NCBI GenBank assembly: GCA_038373885.1
Contig: JAWZYV010018266.1
Coordinates: forward strand, 735,001 to 799,000
Length of the DNA: 64,000 bases
DNA from: Cheiracanthium punctorium
Taxonomy: Eukaryota > Arthropoda > Arachnida > Araneae > Cheiracanthiidae
Reading direction: 5' to 3'
Part shown: positions 24,221 through 36,496 of the stretch, piece after piece
How the letters are laid out: every line of letters begins with the position of its first letter
How positions within the stretch are numbered: the stretch's first letter is position 1
Notes under the pieces: model-generated
Database searches by the model: none
The model's input: only the letters and a program-made list of their open reading frames with translations
What the model was told of the DNA's origin: nothing
Program-made: the position numbers and the translations under genes

Positions 24221-26350
24221 CTCGTGTGAGCAAGCCATCTAGAATGAACATTCTCGCGGTATTGAGAATATTTGTTTTTCTTTAGTAGCTGACATGAGCG
24301 CGGTGGCCCATATAAGAACATGGTGTTAGCCATTCGTTGGGACATTTCTTTACCTAAATTTGTTTTATTTGTTCAAACATTCGTTTGCTCGTCAAGAACC
24401 GAAAACGCTCCAATGTAACCATGCTAATAGAGAATATTTTGTTTACGAACAAAACATAAGAAAATTGTTTTAGAATCGAAAGATCACAGCAATTAAATCC
24501 AGCAAATATACTATTCAGTAATATAAAAAAAAAATAAGACGCGGAGTGATAAATTAAAATTTTACTAAACGCAAATCCTGTGCAAAAGAAACTCATGTAT
24601 CTCATTTTGTACGGAACAGACGCCGCACATCACAGTTTCCTGACTTTGAAAGGAACAAGGCGTAACCATATACCCAGTGTGCGAGCGCTGCATTTAATTT
24701 TGACTTCGAAATCCTGTACAGATTTAGTAATTATATGAATTTAGTGTAAACGATATTTAAGTATAACGTGTTTAGGATAGTGAAATCATGCTCTCACCTC
24801 AAAAATACGTATTGTACAGTCACAAGTAGAACATTGAAATGGAATTTACGTAATACCATGATTCAGAAAATCTGACTATTCACCTATACTGCTTGTCTTA
24901 TTGTCATCTATAGATAATTTCAAGAAATACATGGGGTGCATTGTCCGTCCCACATGAGGTAACTATAATGGAGTTATCCTATAACTACAAATTTTCAGAA
25001 TATAAGCCTTCAAATTTAATTCTGAATCATGATAACCCTATGTAAGATAACGCTTAATTATTAGAATCCGTAAGAAGCCAATAGAAATCATTTAAAAAAT
25101 TAAACAAACAAAGAGAAATTTATCATACTTCAATTCGATAGTTTAGAATACGATTACCGAATCTTTTTCTCTGTTGGAGCACTTTGAGAATCTTTGAGTT
25201 TTGTCGAAGTACCCTCTATAAGTCTGAGCCTTTTAATTTATAAACTAAGACAACGATTTTTTTTTTTTTTTTTCTTTTTCGAAGAGGAAATGTGCTCTTC
25301 GAAGCAATTTGTGAAACCATAGGAAGGATATCGTTGAGACCAGGTTGTAAAGTTGCTTGTAGAGGCCTATAGGTGTGGTATTTGTGGTAAGTAAAAATGT
25401 GTGTTTTTATTTTGTTTAATATAAGAGTAAGTTTTACGTTATGTCTATTATAAATAAGCATCAGGGAACAACGTATAATAGCACCAATACATGCGGTCTG
25501 CTATTTAATTTTTGTATTGATGCTATTATATGATGTTTGTAGTACTTAATATTAATTAGTATTTGATACTTATTTATATATTACCTTCCACATCAAGCTA
25601 CGTTTTCGCGCTTATGTCTATTATATTACAATAAGAAACCTCTTATAAAAAATATTACTTTTTTTTTACAATGATCAAAAATAAGTTAATTTAAAATGAA
25701 TTAAACAAAATAAAAATCCAAACACCTTCAGACTAATGCAGCTTTCCCATTGATTTGCAAATTTTGTGGATAGACATATTTGAATACAAAAGTAATAGAA
25801 TGTGCATTACACTATATCTTCCATCCATGTATTTTCTAGAACGAAGTAAAATACAAAAAGAGAAATATAAATGCCGCAGTAAAGGCTTTTCTCTGTTTCT
25901 CAAAAGAATATACTTATCAGTATTCATAGAAAAATGGGTTCGTTTAAAGGAATAAGAACTTAAAATGAACTGAAATTTTTAAAGTAGAAATTTGAAATTC
26001 TATGTCTTACCGTTGATAACATTCCTATTCATAGATTCATACATATATTTTGTTTTGCTTTCAATCATTTTATGTTCTGAAACATATTGAGCAGTTTATA
26101 CAAGTTTTGAAATTCTACTTTCTTTTAAGATATTTAATGCATCTGTTATAACATAAAATAATTCTTGAAATGGTGCCTTAATTAAGCTAAAAAATCTTCT
26201 TATTTCCATGATGGCATTCAATTTGTACGTCAAATTGAAACGCTTTCTCTGATTGCTTGTTTCTTCGTTTTCAAAAATTAGAACTTCGACTGGGAAAAGA
26301 AAAACTCTAATATTTACATCACTAGGTCAAAGAAAATGAAAACCTGTGGG
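24221..26350. other. AT-rich stretch; no gene seen
   Basis: There are no recognisable products. A T-rich tract lies at 25258-25280. The overlapping opposite ORFs around 25733-25955 mirror each other and are not supported. Confidence 0.5.
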
Positions 26351-26701
26351 TATAGTCCGGCTCTGAATAATTGGGATTCTGAATCACGTGGTTTCAGAAG
26401 GTTTATATATGGTGATTTAGTAATAGGATTCTTCCTGGTATGAGAGGAAAACCAAATTAGGTTCCCCACAACTGGCATCTTAGCGCTCATACGAGGCGAT
26501 CAGATTCCCTGAAGATGAATATTCTATTCATTAAGGGAAAGGGGGATCCCTGATGACCACAGAATTCCACTCACTTCTCAAATGAGGTTTATCGCCAAAG
26601 CCTCAGCAAGCGGTGACCTTTACAGTGGAATTTCCCCAATACTCCTCTGCCGTTATGGAATCTTCCAAGATCATAAGCTATGAATTTAGAAACGGACTAT
26701 A
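26351..26701. mobile_element. Putative TA-flanked MITE
   Basis: The left end TATAGTCCGGCTCTGAAT is matched by the right end, reverse-complemented TATAGTCCGTTTCTAAAT. The interior is GC-richer than the surroundings and contains an inner inverted pair (CAGAATTCCAC / GTGGAATTTCC near 26560 and 26626). No transposase is present. It is probably derived from the Tc1/mariner or a related superfamily. Confidence 0.6.
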
Positions 26702-27045
26702 AGTCGTTTGCAAACGGTTAAACAAATTGTATGTCATGCCAAATTGATTTTAATTGTTTATTGCAAGGTAATTAAAATGTTGGTAAAAATAAGTGATGTA
26801 AAATACCCCTAGCATCCAAATGTTCAAGGAAAAAGAAAATGGTATTGCAATACTAATGTAGTTATCTTGCTATATTTTTATGAGATTGAGTTGAAATGCT
26901 TGCATACAATGCTCTTTTGACTTACTTGACATCTACGAAATTTGAAAGTTTATATTTAAAAAAGCATGTTTACTGTTCATGTTCGTATATTTATAATTAT
27001 TTCTTTTTAGATTATTAAACTTAATTATGTAACTTCCTTTCGGCT

Positions 27046-27285
27046 CAGCTTCACCAGTGGCCGAGCGCATAGTACTCTGAACTGGGAGACGGACGACGGA
27101 AGGTGCCGGGTTCAAAACCAGGTCGCGCCCGCCGACCTAACCGTTTGGTGTTGCCTGTGGTTTCTCCGTAACTTAGCGCAAATACGGGTTAGGACCCCTT
27201 AGAAAGACCCCGGCGGAGAGCACCAAACACCAGGCTAAATTCCACATGTAGATAATTGGCCGTAATCCCATAACAACAAAAGCAA
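27046..27285 (+). mobile_element. tRNA-derived SINE family S1, copy 2
   Basis: This is the best-preserved copy. The A-box region is TGGCCGAGCGCATAG and the B box is GGGTTCAAAACC near 27108. The body has TGTGGTTTCTCCGTAA, GGGTTAGGACCCCTTAGAAAG and GGCCGTAATCC, followed by an A-rich end. It is very GC-rich against its flanks. The overlapping minus ORFs at 26933 and 27189 are not genes. Confidence 0.82.
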
Positions 27286-28248
27286 CTCCTTTCAGCTAAA
27301 CTTAAAAATTTCCTCGAAGATATGTAGAATTTTTTAAGTAAGTAATTATAACACTTTGTAAATATTCGTTCTATATAATTATACGCATTTCTCACAACTG
27401 ATACTGTGTATGTCTAAAATCCATATCATATCCGATTTCCTTGGAAGCAGGAAATATTTAGGTAATATACAGATTTCACCTTTTTTTTTTTAACTGTGTT
27501 GGTTATATTTCCTTTAAATAGCATTAATCTATAAATAAATATTGGAAAGTGTTAATATAAACATACATTTCCTATCTCAAAATTACAAAAAAAAAACAGT
27601 GTCTCTTTGAAGTTCGAAAATACTACCAAAGATATCAAATATTCTATTACTTTTGGCACCTAAAATTTGTTTATATGTTTTCTATACGTTTTTGAAAACG
27701 ACAAACTGATTTGTTTAACATTAGCTGAGATTATTTCCTTTCTTTCTTTCTTTTTTCTATCTAAGTCGAGAAGGAAGATTTTTCTCTACATCATTATAAG
27801 CAAAGCTGCCAATAATTACGGAATATAAGTAACCCCTCGTTGAAGACAGCATAATTTTTAAAATTATATTTAAACAATAATAAAAAGATAGTCTGTTAAG
27901 CTGGGAAATTTCGCTGTATTCTAAGACATAAATTACTGTTTATAAAAAGTGGCTATTAATATTCCGGAATTATTGCCAGCTATGTATAAGCATAAGTTAT
28001 GATAATAATAAAAAAATTATAGAGGAAATTCATATTCCATAACAGGCACTTTTATTATTTATACACAAAACTACAAAATAATAATAATAATATCATACAT
28101 TTTAAATGTCCAAATAAATAAAATTATTACAAAAAAGAAATCGTAAATTAACAGGAGACGTTTAACTTTCATAAACTGGAAAAGTATACTGATTATTGAC
28201 TTACCGTTGTCAATCGGAATATTGTTTTCGAGTTATCATTATGCAGGG
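27286..28248. other. AT-rich stretch; no gene seen
   Basis: A simple AAT-rich run lies at about 28074-28095. Nothing else is supported. Confidence 0.5.
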
Positions 28249-28715
28249 CTTGGAGGAGAAAATGATATGGAGTAGGCATGAGGGGGAAAAGTGAAGTCAC
28301 AACTGTAACCGGTTTTCCCTCAGTTCGCTATGTTCTTCTATGGGGAGAAAGGGCGGCTCTAGACTGAATTATCAGAGGGGGGCATCGAACTTTTTACTTA
28401 GGTCTATAAATTGTTCAAAATGCATATTGAACGCGTGAAATCGTGAAGTATGCGAATATAAAGTTGTAAAAAAAAATTTCGGAGGGGGCCATGGCCCCTA
28501 TGGCCCCCTCACTGGAGCCACCCTTGATGGGGAGAAAAATGAAGTAACCCTACGCGAAGCCTTGGGGGCGTGGCACGGAGTTAAAAAGCCGTTTGGAGCT
28601 CATACGATATATCGAGCCACGCCTCCCAAAGCTACGCATACAGTTACTTCTTTTTCTCCCCATAGAGGAACCAGCGAGTGCCTACTCCGTATTTACTTAT
28701 TCGTTCCTCCAAGAT
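28249..28715. mobile_element. Foldback element with nested hAT-type MITE
   Basis: The outer arms read CTTGGAGGA...GGAGTAGGCA on the left and the inverse on the right. An inner palindrome, 28527-28574 against about 28615-28662, spans TGGGGAGAAAAATGAAGTAA and GGGGGCGTGGC with their inverses. The left arm carries about 40 extra bases relative to the right, and the hAT MITE (28348-28526) sits inside it. The right edge abuts MITE M1 copy 2 at 28717. Confidence 0.65.
28348..28526. mobile_element. hAT-type MITE with 8-bp target duplication
   Basis: The ends AAGGGCGGCTCTAG and (inverse) AAGGGTGGCTCCAG are flanked on both sides by ATGGGGAG (28340-28347 and 28527-28534), a perfect 8-bp duplication typical of hAT transposition. 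Removing the element and one duplication restores the arm of the surrounding foldback, so this insertion is younger than its host. Confidence 0.82.
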
Positions 28716-28716
28716 A

Positions 28717-29184
28717 CAGGGTGTACCTAAAATAATTGTACAAAATGTAAGGAGGATCTAGGACACATATTAAAGAATAACACATAACAATGGAAGGCCG
28801 GAAACATCGTTTTCATGTAGTATTCACTCTGGAACAAGTGCAGAATTGATAGCAAACTTTCCGACCACTGTTAGTCAAAAAAATAAGTAATGTGCCTTTC
28901 ACAGAAAACGCTGACTAAGATTGATAATTTAAAAAAGACTATTTCATTTCATGGGTGAGATTTTCGGAGACAAACTCATTGTATATAAAATGTGATTAAG
29001 AAATTAGACGAACACTTCAACACTTTACGTAAAGTGATGATTAACAGGTAAGTAAAGACTTTGACTCCACATTGCAATGTGATTCTGATTCCTTATTATT
29101 TGCCCAGCTTTGTGAATCTGTTTCCTTACTATTTGCCCAATCTCCTACTTGCATTTTGTACCATTAGTTTAGGTACACACTGTT
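28717..29184. mobile_element. TACAGGGT MITE family M1, copy 2
   Basis: The inverted ends are long here: ACAGGGTGTACCTAAAATAA on the left against ACAGTGTGTACCTAAACTAA (inverse of the right). The body matches copies at 2486 and 51791. Near the right end a segment ending in TTATTTGCCCA is duplicated as TTACTATTTGCCCA. Confidence 0.8.
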
Positions 29185-29724
29185 TACATTTACACATATA
29201 AAAGAATAAAATCGAACAGCTAAATTCAGACTTTACTGGATGCATTTGGTTATCATAAAATAAAATTATGGAAAACATCAACTCAGTACATTCCTATTTA
29301 ATCTCATACATGTTTGGATGATTTAACATGAGAAAACTGCGATTTATATTATATTCGTATAAGTTGGCGTTGCTCATATTTTACATCAGAAAAAATAAAA
29401 GCTTTTTTCTTGGCTCTGAAAAAGGAACTGTAATTCAGCATCGCTAATTAAATAATCCTCCACAGTTACTGATTATTTATAGTATGATTTTATTTCTCGT
29501 CATCTGGCACGAAATTAAGAAAAAAGAAAGGCAGATATTTCTTAAAAAGAAGTCCCTCTGACATATGGTAGTTTTATTCCAAGAATTAGAGCTAAACTTA
29601 ATCAGAGATAAACTTAATTAGAGATAAACCTAAATCAGAGATAAACTCTGATTCCATACCACAATAATATAATTCATATAATAATAACGTCACAATAATA
29701 AGTGCATTCCATCTATATAGAAGA
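29185..29724. other. AT-rich stretch with a short minisatellite
   Basis: About three degenerate copies of a 17-bp unit AATCAGAGATAAACTT lie at about 29598-29655. No gene is seen. Confidence 0.6.
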
Positions 29725-30662
29725 GAAGGTGGCCCAAAATGATCCTTGAGGCAAACTGATCCACAAATGTTTTCTTAGATACCGGTAGCACTATCTACCG
29801 GGTAATACACACACTAGTTGTGTCGAGTGAAGAAGCAATGGCACTATTCAGGCAGTCGTAGTATTACGCGTCTAAATAGAATTCCTCGAATAATTGAGTT
29901 TTATGCCATCTTTTATAAGGTAAGCACTACTTTTCCTATTTATTTAGATATTTTATATCATCTTTTATAAGGTGAGCACTACATTTCCTATTTATTTAGA
30001 TATACAGTATTCCATGTACAGAAATATGACGTGGTTTACTGAATGGACTATGATTTTAGGTGGAAATTACGCTTGCTTTGTTATGTTTCGCGGCGTTATC
30101 CAGCAATGCACCCTAAAGTGTGCAGCCATATTGCCGGGTAAAATAATCCATTGACTGAAGAAACTTCAGTACCGGGTCCCAACCAGTATGACAGCCTTTC
30201 AACTGTTCTCAAAATATGTGGCACCTCATTACATCATTTAACTTATTTTTGCGTTTATTATAAGAAATAATTTTCGAATTATAATTTTGAATCATTCCGT
30301 TTATTGTTTGTACACTTTTTAAAAATAAATGATGCATGTTATATGATTTAAAACTTATTTTAACTCATTATGTACAGTCATAATTACGCTTAAATCTGTT
30401 GTTTTTCTGATAAAAAACAATTTACAATTATTTTTAAACGAAGGATCATTTTGCCATTTTGTTGTCTGCAAAATGAGCATTTGGACACACTCAACATTCT
30501 ATGTTTTTTCATCTCTCATGTTGCTGTTATAATATTTTTAAAATGTCTTTATGATGCAAAATATAGTATAAAATATGATACCAAAGTACCAGAGTTTTAC
30601 TAAAACATTTATGTTATTTTGTACACGTTTTCTCCTTAAGGGGATCATTTTAGGCCAACTTC
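29725..30662. mobile_element. Putative TIR element with GGATCATTTT ends
   Basis: GAAGGTGGCCCAAAATGATCC on the left is matched by GAAGTTGGCCTAAAATGATCC (inverse of the right end). A third GGATCATTTTGCC copy lies inside at about 30443. A 51-bp tandem duplication containing CATCTTTTATAAGGTAAGCA lies at 29907-30008. The small ORF at 29972 is not convincing. No target duplication is clear. Confidence 0.45.
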
Positions 30663-32976
30663 CGTACATATTTTATTTAATCAGAAAAACTCCAGGTATG
30701 ATTATCTTCCATATTGAAGATGATTGACACTGACGAAACTAAAATGATGCATCCCTATTAAACAATTTCTTATTTAAAATTTCATCATAATATTAATGAA
30801 AGCACCTCACTCTTCAGTAAGGATTCAGTAATTTTATTGATTTTTTATCGGCGCAAGCAAAACCAATGAAGCTGAGAGAAACCAAGAAATCAGACGAACA
30901 ACCCTATTTAATGCATATCGTTACGAATTTCTGGTCTTTCTGCCTTTTAACGGTTAAATATAGCCTAAAATTCTTATTATATACTTCAAATAATTAAAAT
31001 TTGCATTTTGTTGCATCAAACTCGGTCATCTCTCGGTTAGAACGCGAGATAGGGAATTATACGTTTTCCCATTGCTCAACATAGGGTTTTCACGAAATCA
31101 CAAAAAATATTGGTGCCAGAGCTTAGATATATCTTTCGGGAGTTTATTTTTAGTCAAATTTCTTGATATTTCACAAAAAAAAAAATCGCCACGCTGGGCG
31201 ACATTTGGCGTGATTTCTTCTATGGGGTCTGTTCCGCTGAGGACGTAAATGCTCCGGTTCTTCCGGAAATCCCGATTTTATCTGGAATGTACGACGAAAA
31301 GTATAGAGGAGCAGAACGGCCTGGGAAGTGAGTTAGTTTGCTATTGTCTGCTGCAGAGAGCGGATGTTTATTCTGCTGAGAACAGAAGGCTTATGTGTTT
31401 TCTGCGGTTTCAGATTTTGCTTATTTTGAGAAGCTTACTTTTGAACATTGTTTTTCCATACTTCAATGGGAATCCTCAGGAACTGTTGTGATTTTCCTCG
31501 AGTTTCTATTGAATTTTAGCCTGTGAAATTATTTTGTTGTGTGTGAAATATAGCACCTGTCAAAGATTCTGTATCAAGCGGACTGTCGCAATCAAGATAT
31601 TGTGTGTTAATGCTTGGGAATTTTGTACAGCAGATCTTTCGACGAAACACTAAAACCAATAAAATTTGCTTTCTATCGAGACAATTGGACTGTTTACTAG
31701 AAATTTCGTCATAAAGTGGACCTTTAAACGAAGAACCCGAGAATAAGCAGCTTTCTGCAACAATATGTTGACGACTTCAGCCCAACATAGATACTACCAG
31801 TCAGCCCAGCTATAGGCTAAATCCCCTCGTATGACTTTTAGAATTTTTACTGGAACTATTTTCAAAAGCTGCTTCTGATAAGCTCAAACTCTTTTCATAA
31901 AACTTGCAATTTCTATTGCCGTTAAAAGAAATGTACAAAGTGCATTTGATCATGATAAACAGTAATATAATGACAAACAATGGAAATGAAATATGATCAA
32001 ACACACAAGTTCTTGAATAACACATGAAGAATACGACATCTAAAACCAAACCAAAAGACAAATTATTGAGTGTAAAACAAGCTTCAAGTGTATTTCTAAC
32101 ATATGCTGCCCCTGCTATCATTAATATCATATTCATAAAATATTATTCAAAATATCAGGTTTATTTAAAATTAAACGTCCGTAGAATGTCATTTTTTGTA
32201 CAATGAAAGGAAAGCTTTAGATTAAAATTCATGCAGAATAAAATGATAAACCAAAATATAAATTCATACCCAAGAGCAGAAAATATTCTTTTATGTTAAA
32301 CAAACAGATTCGAAGAACATGCATATTTCTTTTTCCCCTCTCTTTTAAGAAGTAAGGAATATGTTTGAGCAGAGCTTTTTTCATAGTTTTTATCACGCCT
32401 CTGTAGACAATCTACATATTTTCAATGAATACAAGATAAGGAAACCATTTTTATTAGAACAAAATCGTAGAAATATTTTCGTAAACATTTTCGGTATCTT
32501 TAACTGCATTTTTTAACGCTTTGTTTGACAGCAACAATAAATCATTCCAATGCATTTACTCTATTTTCAAGACTCAATGGTTTATCGTAATTTTTTTTCC
32601 CCGCTAAGTAAACTTCAACGAGTTCCTGTGCATTTTAAAATTTATTTTTTATTAATTTTACTTATTTAAATCACTCTCAATGTTACACAAGCCTTATAAA
32701 AATATTCTAAGCTATTTCTTTCTCCCCCGCCCCACGCACTAGTTGTAGCCATTTTTTAAAGTGAATATATTCAATATTGAATAAATAAATAAATAAGTAG
32801 ATGCTTTTACCTATAAATATGAAATTTTATTTGTTCTAATGTATCGTTACATCAAAAATAGATACGAAAAGATTATTTTTATAGTCTTTTCATCAATTAA
32901 ATTTTTAATTTTTGACACATTTTTCAGGAATCAGTAAATCTGTACACCGCAAATAAATTTTAAAGAAACTGCTATA
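30663..32976. other. No recognised gene
   Basis: An 80-codon ORF at 31249-31491 sits in a GC-richer patch but is unrecognised. The 108-codon minus ORF at 31810-32136 is partly hydrophobic and has the composition of its flanks. Neither is supported as a gene. Confidence 0.45.
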
Positions 32977-33407
32977 TACAGGACGTCCCAAAAATGTCTT
33001 AAATGTATGTGGATAACTCAAAGCAAGGGAAAAATAAAGTCGAATTTAAGGGTCGATCAAAAATTACGAAAGAAAAAAACATACTTGCACCCTTGCAAAT
33101 GTTTTCGTTCGAAATCATATACAGCCATGAAAATTTTTCTTTAAATATATTTCTCAGACGTTTTATGATGAAAGACTGAAAATTTGTACATCACACCATT
33201 ATTGTATGGAGTGCACTTTATTAACGGGATTTTTTTGTACGGAATCCGTATTAAAATTAAAATGTTGTAACCGTTAGAAAATTAACGAGAGGATGTTTTT
33301 CTTAACACAGTCTATTTCCTAAATTACTTTGAATTTTTTTAAATTTACATCGACCAGTTATAGAAAAAGAATTAAATCTTGGTGCTTAAATTTTGGGACA
33401 CGTTGTA
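32977..33407. mobile_element. Mariner-type MITE (TACAGGACGTCCC ends)
   Basis: The left end TACAGGACGTCCCAAAAATG and the right end, inverse TACAACGTGTCCCAAAATTT, lie between TA dinucleotides. TACA(G/A)G...TCCCAAAA is a common mariner terminus. About 430 bp, no transposase. Confidence 0.7.
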
Positions 33408-33954
33408 TACATATTTATAGATAGATATATTTAGTTATTTATTTATATATTCATACGCGTATTATTATTTTTTTTTAATAGTCACCAGACTTGAACATAT
33501 GAAATAGCTTTGTTTAAGGAATACACGTAAAATAATAGAGTATAAAACTGCATTTGATGCGTTTTGAAAAATCAAGAAATATACGTTTTTCGAAATGGAC
33601 ATTTCAGTTGCAAAAATAACATTTTATAAAGTTTTAACGTAGGATCTAAACTTTGTGAAATGCGTGCTACATAAAAATAATAATAAATAATAATAAAGTA
33701 AAAACAATAAAAAATAAGATTATGCCCAAATGGTTAAATTCCTTCCAATGTAATTTAGTGCAGACGCAAATGTGAATGAAAAAAGCTTTTATAACTCTTC
33801 TTCAATGCAACGTAGCCGAGGTCCCCATGTTGACAATTATTGTTACTGCCCGCTGTAGGAAGCTGGTTTTTTAGGGTTTATGCTTACGTAACCTACCTGT
33901 GCAGATCCATTGTTTAGAATATCGCTAGACTATTCATCCCTCCTGGGTCCTCAT

Positions 33955-34445
33955 TAGAGATTGCAATCCAGCACCGATTTCAATCCGGTTGGATGCGGCC
34001 CAGTGCCCAATCAATCTCATCGGATTTGGACCAGAACCGACACAACTATCGCAATATAGAGTATTTTTCAATAAACTTTCTTTTAATAAATATTTTGGTT
34101 ACATCGATTATAAAAAATCAAGTTTGGTTCTTAAAATAGAATCGTAGGAAACAAAATAGTTTGAATCGTATTATCTGCCAATCGACTTCTTAGAGAGTTG
34201 CAAATACGGCCAGTGATTGAAAATTCCCTTTCAGCTTCTACAAATTTATTGTCAACGAATAGTTGTGTATATATAAGAAAAGCATTGTCCTCGAACTGCT
34301 TCATTTTCCTATTTAGTCTTTTCTTTTTTTAGTACTTTCCGGATTCGGTCGCCGGATCCTGTAAATTGGTACCGGATCCGGTAGACATCTAATAATAACG
34401 GATCGGCCGAATTACCGGATCCGGTTTTCTGGACTGTAATCCCGA
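33955..34445 (-). mobile_element. Internally deleted hAT transposon
   Basis: The ends TAGAGATTGCAATCC and inverse TCGGGATTACAGTCC are flanked by GTCCTCAT (33947-33954) and GTCTTCAT (34446-34453), an 8-bp duplication with one change. The right third has several GGATCCGGT-type motifs in direct and inverted order, typical of subterminal transposase-binding repeats. Only the 3' end of the transposase gene remains. Confidence 0.75.
34131..34328 (-). pseudogene. hAT transposase, C-terminal dimerisation region
   Basis: About 65 codons remain in frame, ending with TAA at 34131. They read FVDNKFVEAEREFSITGRI, then CNSLRSRLADNTIQTILF, the classic hAT dimerisation block in which (S/A)ER.FS..GRI is followed by R.RL.....I. 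The catalytic RNase H-like core and zinc finger are absent, removed by the internal deletion. No upstream promoter or start is visible. The block is uninterrupted, suggesting the deletion is not very old. Confidence 0.8.
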
Positions 34446-36278
34446 GTCTTCATCTCTCTGTGACGTACCGATCAACTCACAGGAGGACACATGGGACAAG
34501 AGATTTAACATGGCACAAGAGATAGTTTTCTGAACAATGTGAGTATGAGCTGTTTATTAATGAAATTTTAAAGAAGAATTGCATACCCAGAAAAAAAATA
34601 TAAATTTATGGATTCTTTTAATGAATGCTTTCCTGCCTCGATATTCTATTTTGTCGTGGGTGCCTTTCCATTTTATCATAAAAGATTTCATTATATCATA
34701 AGTAATTAGTTATCTAAACAGTACTGGACTTCATTATTAAGTTTTTTTTTCAATCGCTTACAGTTATTAGTCGGATATTGTTATCAAAAACAAGTAGTCC
34801 CGAAGTGATCACATTAAGCGCCATCTACTGTAGTATTTTTTCATTAACTGTAGTATTTTTTCTTTCCAAGAGTTTTTTCTTTCCGTACTTCCGGAGTTCA
34901 ATTTATAAAATATCCCCTTGTTCATTATCAAAACATTTTGTAAAATTTTTCTTTAATCAAGTTATGTACTCGGTCATCGAAAGACGAGACTTTAGTTTAA
35001 TGCACTTCTTATATAAGCATAAAACGCTGCAGAACCAATACATCACACGCCGGGATTCAATTTGCAAGAGTGGGGGAAGCTTCCTTCTAATACAACATTT
35101 ATTTAAACGAACAATATTTTATTCGATACCGGTACTTTATATATATACCCGAAGTCCTTTTTCTTGAATATATTATGGGTAGCTGCAAATGTTTTCCCCA
35201 ACAACGATATTGGAGAGAAGCCAGAAAACTGCAGCTGTGTGTGGTTTTCCTGGCTTATCCACATTATAAACGAGGTAAGATTTTTGAATAGATCTAGTGG
35301 AAGTGTTCCGTACTTCCGGAGTTATAATGGTATTCCTTAAGAAAACAATAATCATGGGAAGATTCTTTATGTTTAAGGCTGTATTAAAATACGTAAGAGA
35401 AGGATAAAAAAAATTCCGTTATCTAGGGAATTTGCAGGTGGATTCAAGTCTTTAAATGATTTTGTTTTCAGCGAAATTTTTATTTGAATTTTATGAGTAA
35501 ACATAGTTTTCTTTGAAAAAAAAATCACTTCTACGAAATTTTGTTGGCAGACGATGCTGGCACAACATTTGTTTTATAAACTGTGGGATTTGTTTTTATA
35601 CTAAGAACTACTTCTCGAACGATTGTTAGAGTTCTAGACGTATTTATGAAGTATGCAATCTTCAGTTCAAACTTTTTTAATAAAATAAAGACAGTGCATT
35701 TTTCATACTGACAGATGAGAGTTAAAAAGAGAAAGGTAATAAGGCTTTGTGAGTACTACTTGCCTTATTTTATTAAAACCTGTCTGCTTTGAATAATGAT
35801 TGTGCAGATGTTGAAACACATGAATTTTAAGCCGAAAGCCTGCTTCACAGAACTTACAATGCCAATTTATTGCGAAAAGTTAATTCAGTTTATGATTATT
35901 AGCATGCTTTTCGAGGATTTGCAGGTTTTAACAATTTTCATTGTGTTACTGAATTCATGGGCATCAAACTATATGAGTATTTAAAATGCATATATGGAAT
36001 ATTTTTCGTATATCAATGTGGAATCGGAAATCAAAAGTCCGTACGGGAGAAAAAAGCTCTTTATTTACATAATATTAAAGTACTCCATTGTACTGCCACC
36101 GACAATGATACAGACCTAGTAGAATCTATCATGTGATTATTGTACCCTTTCAGTTGTTTCAAGAACAGTTGCAGCAGCGACTGAAATATTTGTAATAGGC
36201 TCCTCACCTCATCAAAGTCAATTGAAGTTCTCGTATACGAGTACTTTTGTCATATCCCTTTAGTAAAAAAAAAATCAA
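34446..36278. other. No recognised gene
   Basis: TTCCGTACTTCCGGAGTT occurs twice, near 34880 and 35308, in direct order about 430 bp apart. The 129-codon plus ORF at 34778-35167 spans the first copy; it is hydrophobic at the start but unrecognised. Confidence 0.4.
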
Positions 36279-36496
36279 TACACTATTAAAAATTTTCGCA
36301 ACATTTCATCAAGACATGGTAAAACACGGTACTTGAAAAGTTGGCTCCGTAAGATGGTTAAACCTTGTTCCAACATTTGGTGCTCAAGTTTAACCACGTA
36401 AAGCACTGTTGTAAAGCACCAAATGTTGAAACAAGGTTGGCAACTTTACAATAATCATGTTTTGGTGAAATGTTGAGCCAAATTTTCAAGAGTGTA
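36279..36496. mobile_element. Foldback MITE family M2, copy 1
   Basis: TA-flanked; the left end CACTATTAAAAATTTTCGC is matched inversely by CACTCTTGAAAATTTGGC. Inversion continues inwards through CAACATTTCA, CATGGTAAAAC, and an inner arm CCTTGTTCCAACATTTGGTG. Nearly the whole 218 bp is one hairpin. It is homologous to 38439-38673. Confidence 0.82.

Noticed and set aside
34778..35167. 129-codon plus ORF with a hydrophobic N-terminal part
   Set aside because: Composition matches the AT-rich flanks, no domain is recognised, and there are no splice or start signals of note.
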